A DNA stretch of 64,000 bases from Bryopsis sp. KO-2023 (lineage: Eukaryota > Chlorophyta > Ulvophyceae > Bryopsidales > Bryopsidaceae), in assembly GCA_030272585.1 (NCBI GenBank), contig BSYQ01000004.1:2108001-2172000 (forward strand), in the 5' to 3' direction. This document shows, piece after piece, positions 57,801 to 64,000 of the stretch (position 1 is its first letter; each line of letters opens with the position of its first letter). The notes below the pieces were generated by a model. The model made no database searches. It was given only the letters and a program-made list of their open reading frames with translations, and was not told where the DNA came from. A program made the position numbers and the translations under genes.

Positions 57801-60800
57801 CTTTATATTCATTCTGATAAGTTGTATCTGGATGCCACAAAAACGCCAGGCCTCGCCTGTTTCGATATGTCTTCGACGATTTTCCCGCACTCCTTTGCTT
57901 TTTTCTCCAGCTCTTTTGCCACCCTGGCATCTTTTTTCTTAGCGCTCGACGACGCCCTCAAAACCTTCGTAATCTTCTGCACTTCAGTCGAGAGCGAGTA
58001 ATTGGCGTTCGTCCGCGAGCCGCTGCCAACCACCTCTCCATCGGCCTTGAAAAGCTCTCCAGCCCTGAATGGAAAATAGGAAAATAGGAGTTTAACAGAT
58101 AGAAACTCCTTCAAAAAACGTGTTCATCCAGCTGCGGGGAATTCATTCTTCTGTCAACCCTGCTCTGCGGCAAAATGTGGAAAGAGCCTGGTTTCATATT
58201 CGTTTCGCGAAGAAAGTTTTCTTAGCAACGCCCGATCACCTCGTGACGATATTCTTCCTTCCCTTTCCTCCAGCGTTTTCAATGATTTTCAAAGCTTTCT
58301 CCTTCGTATCCGTCAAAAACCAGCTTCCGAGCATCCCTGCGAAAACAGGCCGAGTTTCTTCGACCGTCGAATCGATGTGCAGAAAATCCATCAGAGGAAC
58401 ACATCCAGCATGTTTCCCTTTGCCAGGGGCGTGTGCCGTGGCTCTGGGCAGCTCTTCGACGATTTTACACGTAGCAACACCAATCTAGACCAACACAAAA
58501 CCATACAATCCTACTGAACGATCTAACAAAAACGACAAAAAAAACGACGCAGAGGAAGCGCAGCCGCCGATACTCAAAAAGTAGAATCGTCAGAGCATCG
58601 GATGCAGCGTGTAAACGGGGTGCCAGCTTGCCCATCACTCGTATCAGAAAAAAACAACCCCGAAGAAAACTCTCCGACAAGCTGGAAACTGAGTCCAAAT
58701 GGAGTACTTACCTTGTTCTCCTCAAAATATTTCAGTACCTCCACCGCGGCTGCCCTCTCGCCGACGACCAAACATGTCGAAAGACTCGTCGTTTCTCTCA
58801 ACACAGCGTTCAACGCGGCGGCGGCGGAGGGGTACGACACTCTGGCGATGTTGTTCAGCCGGCCATAGAACTTCCTTTTGGACGCAGAAAGATTTTGGGA
58901 AAGCTCGAAAACCGCAGCATCGAACTTGGAATTGATCCCGCCGCCAACGTCCGCCGCGTCATCGACGGAGTGCAAAGCTTGTTGCGCGACTTGCAGCTCA
59001 GCCTGAGTACAGCTCAATCCCGCCGTTTTCAAGCGTTGAACACAAGCTTGAACGAAAGGGAAATTATGGCACGTCTTTTTCCGCCGCTTTTGTTTGAAAA
59101 GAGAAAGAAGGGGTTGGAACCCCTCACCCAATTGAATGCGGAAAAAAGAAACGGCCACAGTGACCGTTACAAAAAGCCTGATTTTTCATCATCTACCTAA
59201 CGGCGTCCGACATCAACAAAACGATGGGAACAAATACAGTGAGACTGAATCTCAATCCCAGTCACAGGGATTCCAGTGTCCAAACGCTCCAACCCGATAT
59301 TTTGCAAGCATGTCCAAAGAAACTGAAACACAGGAGCTAGATTTGCAAGATCCGTGCGGGCCCACGATATGGGAGGCGGCTGTAGGTTCATTCCTAAGCA
59401 CCGCCGTTTTTTGGATATCCAGACTGATGTTATGTGGGGTTGGAGCGCAAAGAAAATGGTGCTTTTCTGGCTCGACAGGAGGACGCTGAAATTCCGGACG
59501 ACCATTGGGAATACCACATAAGAAAAGCTAACAACGATGCCGCGTACAACAGCTTGAGCTACGTTCCGTATTCCTCAACGATGCCGGTGCAAAAGAACAC
59601 GGAAAACCCCAAGTTTGCATGGGTAAGTTGACAAAACGCGCGCGAAGCACTCGCGACGGTCAAAGCCGACGGTGCCGTTTGTCCTTCCAGATCTAAACTA
59701 ACAAGTCAGAACTAAAGGAATGGGTTGCTTGAACTGGTGTGTTGGAGATGAGATCTTGACGATTTTGTGGATATTCACAGAAAAAAAAGGAAAAATAGAG
59801 CGTGTTTGATTCCGAGCTATGCGGCAGGATCGTTGCAGTTCATCACTGAACGGATAATCGGTCCATACGATTAAGTAAGAAAGGCGGGTGGGAAACAAGG
59901 TCGCCTATCAAATTTAGATAGCTCGACAGAAAAGCGAAGATCAGCTGCTGGGGGTGAATGCTTCTGGGCAGGGCAATTCATCACTGCAAGTATTGTAAAT
60001 GATGAATTGCATTTTTGTGAAAATTCTACCTGTGCTTGAACAAGACGGACTCGGAGTTCCTCCCTTTGGTCTTCAGCGGCTCGCACACTGTCTTCTGATC
60101 GTTGAATTTCCTGCTCAGAGCAAACTGAACTCACTCATAAACTCCCTAAGAAAACGAATTGTCGCTGGGGGTAAAGTAACGAAGAATGGGTACCTGCTGG
60201 GTGGAAAAGAGGCTTTTTTGGGTTTCTGCGATATGATCTTTGTGGCTCTGAGTTTCCGCATCGTGCTTTTCGACAGCTTTTTGCAGGACGTCGATTCTCC
60301 TCTTGCATTTGAGCACCTTGGCTTCACGCGATCCAGCCCTCGTCTGCAATTCAGTTATCTGGGAGCGAATCCCCTGCAAACATAATATTTATCAGAAGTA
60401 AACATTTGTTCCCTGACTGAGGGAAGAACTAGCATTTAAAATCACTTGGAAGAAAACCTGTACAACACCCACCCACCCTTACCCACCCACAGAATGCTCT
60501 GCAATTTTCCAACCCTCAATTCTCACTAGATATTGGTGCTGTCTCGAAATTTGATCACCTCTAATTCTGATTCTGCCCTGGCTATTTCTTCTGCTTCTCG
60601 TTTGCTTGGTTTTCCTTTCAGCCCCATCAATCGCTCAATTTCTTTCCCACAGTCCCTCTCCACCTTAACCAACTTCTCGATATCTGCTTCTACATTTTCC
60701 AGTTGTTTCTCGATCGCTCTCCGTTTTTTTTCACTGCTTTTTATCGATTTCGCAACCTTGGCTGCGTTTTTCTTCCCAGATCCACTGTTTTCCTCCAGTG

Positions 60801-63655
60801 CCGTGATTTGGGCCTCCCTCTTCGTTTGCTCCACTTCAAGGCCGTCGATCTGAAATCCAAAAATACATTCACAGAAAAACGTAAAAAACGCCTCCTACGG
60901 TGAAATAGAGGGCAGTCCAATCTTTCCAGTAACTTTGAGCGTTACGAAGAAACGCCCAATCAATGAATCAATAATTGCAACCCACAGCAAAAGAGACCCA
61001 GCAACCTTTATGATACTGGAATAGATACAAACAAGAAGAAAAGTTATTCAGAAACGCCCAAGCGATCCTCTTGTTTCTCGTAACGCAGTCATATTTTTTA
61101 GTTCCCCATTTCATGTGCAAATCGCACGGAGTTCGAGAAAAAAAAACAAAAAAAACAACACCTGCTGCTCCAGTTTGACAAGGTGATCTCTTGCATTGTC
61201 GACTGTGATTTTCTTTTCTGCTTGGCTGCGATTCAGTGCATCTATCTTGTCAGCGATGGATTTCAATTTTGCCTGGATATTCTCCAAAACCTGACGAAGT
61301 CCAGCAACCTACACAACGAATGGGATATGCATTATACACTTGCTTTGACAGGCCTTGTTCTTTGGCAGAGATCTGCTCTTGACTGAAAAATATGAATTAT
61401 AGGTGAAGCAGAAAACCGTTTACAGAGACAGCAGAGAAAACTATACATACAGCATTGTGTGCAGCCAGAAGCCTCAAGGATATACCTCTAATTATTGAAG
61501 TAAAGCTAATTTCTTTCTTTGGGGGGGGGGGGAAGGCCATTTTCGTTTCCTAGCATTTTTTTATCGTTTCAAAGACTCACACCTCATCTTCTTTTTCTGA
61601 GGATTTTCTGTCCAGATGAGCAGCCTGCTTGCACAGCAGTCCCCTCTTCTTCTTCTCAAAAATTTCCACGTCTGCCATCAGTTTCACCCACTTCTTGACA
61701 TGAGGGCTCAAAGCCTCCCTCTCATCCTGGAGCCTATCCAATTTGAAAAAAAAAACTCTCTTCCACAGAAAAAATTTCCATTTATAACCCCACATGTTAC
61801 CAGGATTATTAAGATTGCTGAAAAGTTAACCTAATTCCAAACCCATACAATTTAAAGAGTGGAAGCTCAACAGACATATTTTTCAAGCTGTAGATTCTTC
61901 TTTGTCTTTTTTAATTTTTTTTAGGGGGGGGGGGGTCTAGGAGAGTGGGTTGGGCCACCTCACAGCATATAAATGAAATGCTCAACAAAGAAAGGTCAAG
62001 TTGGGTTTTGAAACATTTATTGCAGCCCACCTCAAGATTTCCTCATTCATTTTAGCAGCTTCTCCCCTGCCTGCCAGAATCTCGTTTTGAATTTGAGCAA
62101 TTTGTTCTTCGCAATGATCGGTGCCGATCAGCATTTCTATGTATTTCAACAGAGCAGCTGGACATTGAACATTCACAGCTTGTCTATTTTGAGTAACAAT
62201 AAACCTGAAAAAAAAAAAAGTTTCATCCCAGTAGAAACAAATCGACTACTAGAAAAAAGATTTAATTGAAAAAAAAAAAAGATTGGAGACCGAATCATCG
62301 ATTTCACAACATTAAACAACACACACAAGAAATGTGATTAGTCATAGATAGCATTATTCCAGACCCACTGAAGAAAGATCTTACACACACACAACACAAA
62401 AAGGGGGAAACTCCTTGTCTGAATTTTTTGCTTTTTGCTTTTGCAAATACCATGATGTTTGCATGCATTCCATCTTTGAAAAGGGTAATCAAGAGTGCAT
62501 GAGCCAGGAAATATGGAATTTTTGCAATTTTGTGACTGCTGCTTGAGCTGCACCTGTCAACAACATCAGTTTGAATCCCCAAACCCTTGATTTCCTCCTT
62601 CACTTGATCCTGATCACACAACAAGAAAGTCCAAATTCAGGCTTCCTGGATTTTATTCACCCTCCCAAGAAAACAAACAGCAGCAGTGCAAATCAGCAAA
62701 GTTTCTTCCTCAACCACACTGCATCCATTTTTCTCCAACCCGAGATAAAAATTTTTTGCATCTTTTCTTCTTTAATTCAAATAAAATATTTTCAGTCCAC
62801 AATGAAAAAGAACAAAACAGTGGCCCCCAGTTGAGACTTGCTTGCGTGATTTTTTTCCACGATTTTGCTCCTGGCTTCAGGATTTGCGTTTCGGATGTGC
62901 GCCCATGCAGAATCCTCCTCAGCGACATCATGCATCCACGATCGAATGATTTCACTCGCAGTCTTATCGTCACCTTCCAAAAAAAACACCATCGGAATCA
63001 ACCCAACCTCACGCACACCACCACAAGATCAAACGAAAGCAGTGCAAATGCCAGAGAGTCACAGCAGGTTTAAATCTGGGCTGCTGCATACAATTGCGGA
63101 TCGATCTCCTTCACGGAGGGATTCCTCATTGATCAGAGACGCCAGCGTTTTCGCCCGAAGCATGCTCTTGTTCCCACCCAACGCAAATGCCACAGCTTCA
63201 CCCTGCATGGACCCCACCCCCAAAAAAATGCACACACACACACATGTCTCAAAATGACGAGCTCCCAGCACCAGCAATCCAAAATGAATGATGCAAGCTT
63301 TCAGCGGAACAAGAATGGAGACGCCGTTTTCTGGTGGAGGTTTCGGGGTATGCGGTGGTTTGGTGCTTTCGGACAGGATCAGACCTTCATCGTCCCGTTG
63401 ATTCGACAATACTCACCACCACGCTCTTCCCGCAGCCATTTGGGCCGATGATGCAGGTGAACTGATCGAAAGGCCCGATAGTCGTCCGATATCTGAAACT
63501 TTTGAATCCTGAGAACATGCGGAATGCCGTCATTAGCCAGGCCAGCTTCTTTTTTTTCTGCAGCATGTTCACAGCACAGCATTTTTACCCTCCAACTCGA
63601 TTTCTGTGAGCTCTACAGGGAGGACCATGGAGTCCATTCCCTGGATTTCCTCCAT
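54890..63655 (-). CDS. Divergent SMC-family ATPase
   Basis: About 20 exons on the minus strand from MEEIQGMDSMVLPVELTEIE (63,655) to a stop at 54,890. Exon ends that could be fixed: 63,589-63,655, 63,417-63,508, 63,092-63,202 and 54,890-55,229; the rest are approximate. N-terminal head: FKSFRYRTTIGPF, Walker A GPNGCGKS (usually GPNGSGKS), AFALGG. Around 62.0-62.6 kb: IKGLGIQTDVVDR and LLKYIEMLIGT, the latter like SMC4. Long coiled-coil exons at 55.6-57.6 and 60.0-61.7 kb. Hinge at 57.85-59.05 kb (FYGRLNNIARVS, then NIVTRAGELFKADGEVVGSG). C-terminal head: LSGGQQSLATLSLSFAL and Walker B FYFFDEIDCALD, followed by ADYIQKQSSAQYIVVSHK as in SMC1. SMC proteins organise chromosomes as cohesin, condensin or SMC5/6 dimers. 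Mixed SMC1/SMC4 character prevents assignment. Confidence 0.8.
59310..59696 (+). CDS. Possible small gene nested in an SMC intron
   Basis: Plus strand, inside a minus-strand intron of about 970 bp. A frame ending …NDAAYNSLSYVPYSSTMPVQ…KFAW meets a consensus donor GTAAGT at 59,623; after a 68 nt intron ending CCTTCCAG at 59,690 comes ATC TAA, giving a natural C-terminus FAWI. Upstream, MSKETETQELDLQDPCGPT… (from 59,310) with a hydrophobic segment is in another frame, so an unseen intron or a one-base break lies between about 59,380 and 59,440. Not a recognised family; the strong donor and DDHWEYHIRKANND composition favour a real short gene or its recent relic. Confidence 0.35.
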
Positions 63656-64000
63656 CTTCCCCTTGCTTTCTTTTGCTTCTGTGGTAGTGCGATATAGATC
63701 CCTCACAGGTGTCCGCTTTCAACGGCAGAAATTTCGTTTGTGTTCTTTGTATGTTTCTGGTTGAGGTGCTTTTCTGTTTTAATGCACCAGGGAGGTATCT
63801 GTCAGTTGCTGTGCGTCTGACACATCATACGCACACTGTATGCATTCATCATGTTTTCCTTTTTTTGCTGCCAAGGTTTAGAGGGTCAGCAGCTCGATTT
63901 GTTGGAATGCATGCACATGGAACTTTCATTTTGTAGGGCTTGGGAAGGACTGTGTTGAAGATTATTGTTGAGGGATCTTGCCAATGCCTGTGCCCTTTTT
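63656..64000. other. 5' flank of the SMC gene
   Basis: No recognised coding sequence; the only frame on the plus strand is short and unlike known proteins. Likely promoter and leader of the minus-strand SMC gene. Confidence 0.4.

Noticed and set aside
1-64000. CRISPR arrays, bacterial operons, rRNA genes
   Set aside because: None seen; intron-rich genes show the window is eukaryotic nuclear DNA.

Overview
The window is nuclear DNA of a eukaryote. Almost every gene is cut by short GT-AG introns, many exons are symmetric single-repeat modules, and families recognised include an ABC1/ADCK atypical kinase, an SMC ATPase, secreted chymotrypsin-fold proteases joined to ankyrin repeats, a Pmp-type beta-helix receptor-like protein and a silk-like secreted protein with a Pro/Thr linker. 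The mix suggests an alga or another free-living protist, but the lineage cannot be fixed from sequence alone. Exon structures below were built by hand from splice signals, phase and paralogue comparison; all phases close except where stated.

Layout. 1-2.7 kb is the left arm of an old inverted duplication whose right arm lies at 31.6-36.8 kb; both arms carry a dead exon of the silk-like family. 3.8-9.4 kb (minus) is a secreted ankyrin gene with two modules, probably one transcript. 10.1-11.06 kb is the relic of a related gene, with its last exon inverted in place. 12.15-15.93 kb (plus) is the silk-like gene. 16-21 kb shows no gene. 21.03-25.93 kb (minus) and 26.54-30.83 kb (plus) are a head-to-head pair encoding signal peptide + S1 protease + ankyrin repeats. 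31.9-35.1 kb holds three copies of a 457-466 bp hAT-type miniature element and two identical 872 bp spacers, a tandem duplication made by recombination between element copies. 39.08-42.33 kb (minus) is an ABC1 kinase carrying an inserted LysM-like segment; 43.05-51.61 kb (plus) is the 15-exon Pmp/multi-membrane-span gene, divergent from it. 51.6-54.9 kb is non-coding. 54.89-63.66 kb (minus) is a divergent SMC protein, with a possible small nested gene on the other strand in one intron.

How the genes relate. The ankyrin loci form one family: all three intact 5' ends share a signal-peptide exon (…CCVSTQ…), a 26-nt exon, a propeptide exon (…RKLLQ…) and a promoter box CATATGCTTGCA about 90-100 bp before the start codon. 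Two members place a protease between this leader and the ankyrins; the third goes straight to the ankyrins. The ankyrin part grows in units of two exons (a KAG-ending repeat followed by an SG-ending repeat), and one unit has been duplicated recently (646 bp offset). This secreted protease-ankyrin family is the most unusual system in the window; the ABC1-LysM architecture and the element-driven tandem duplication come next.
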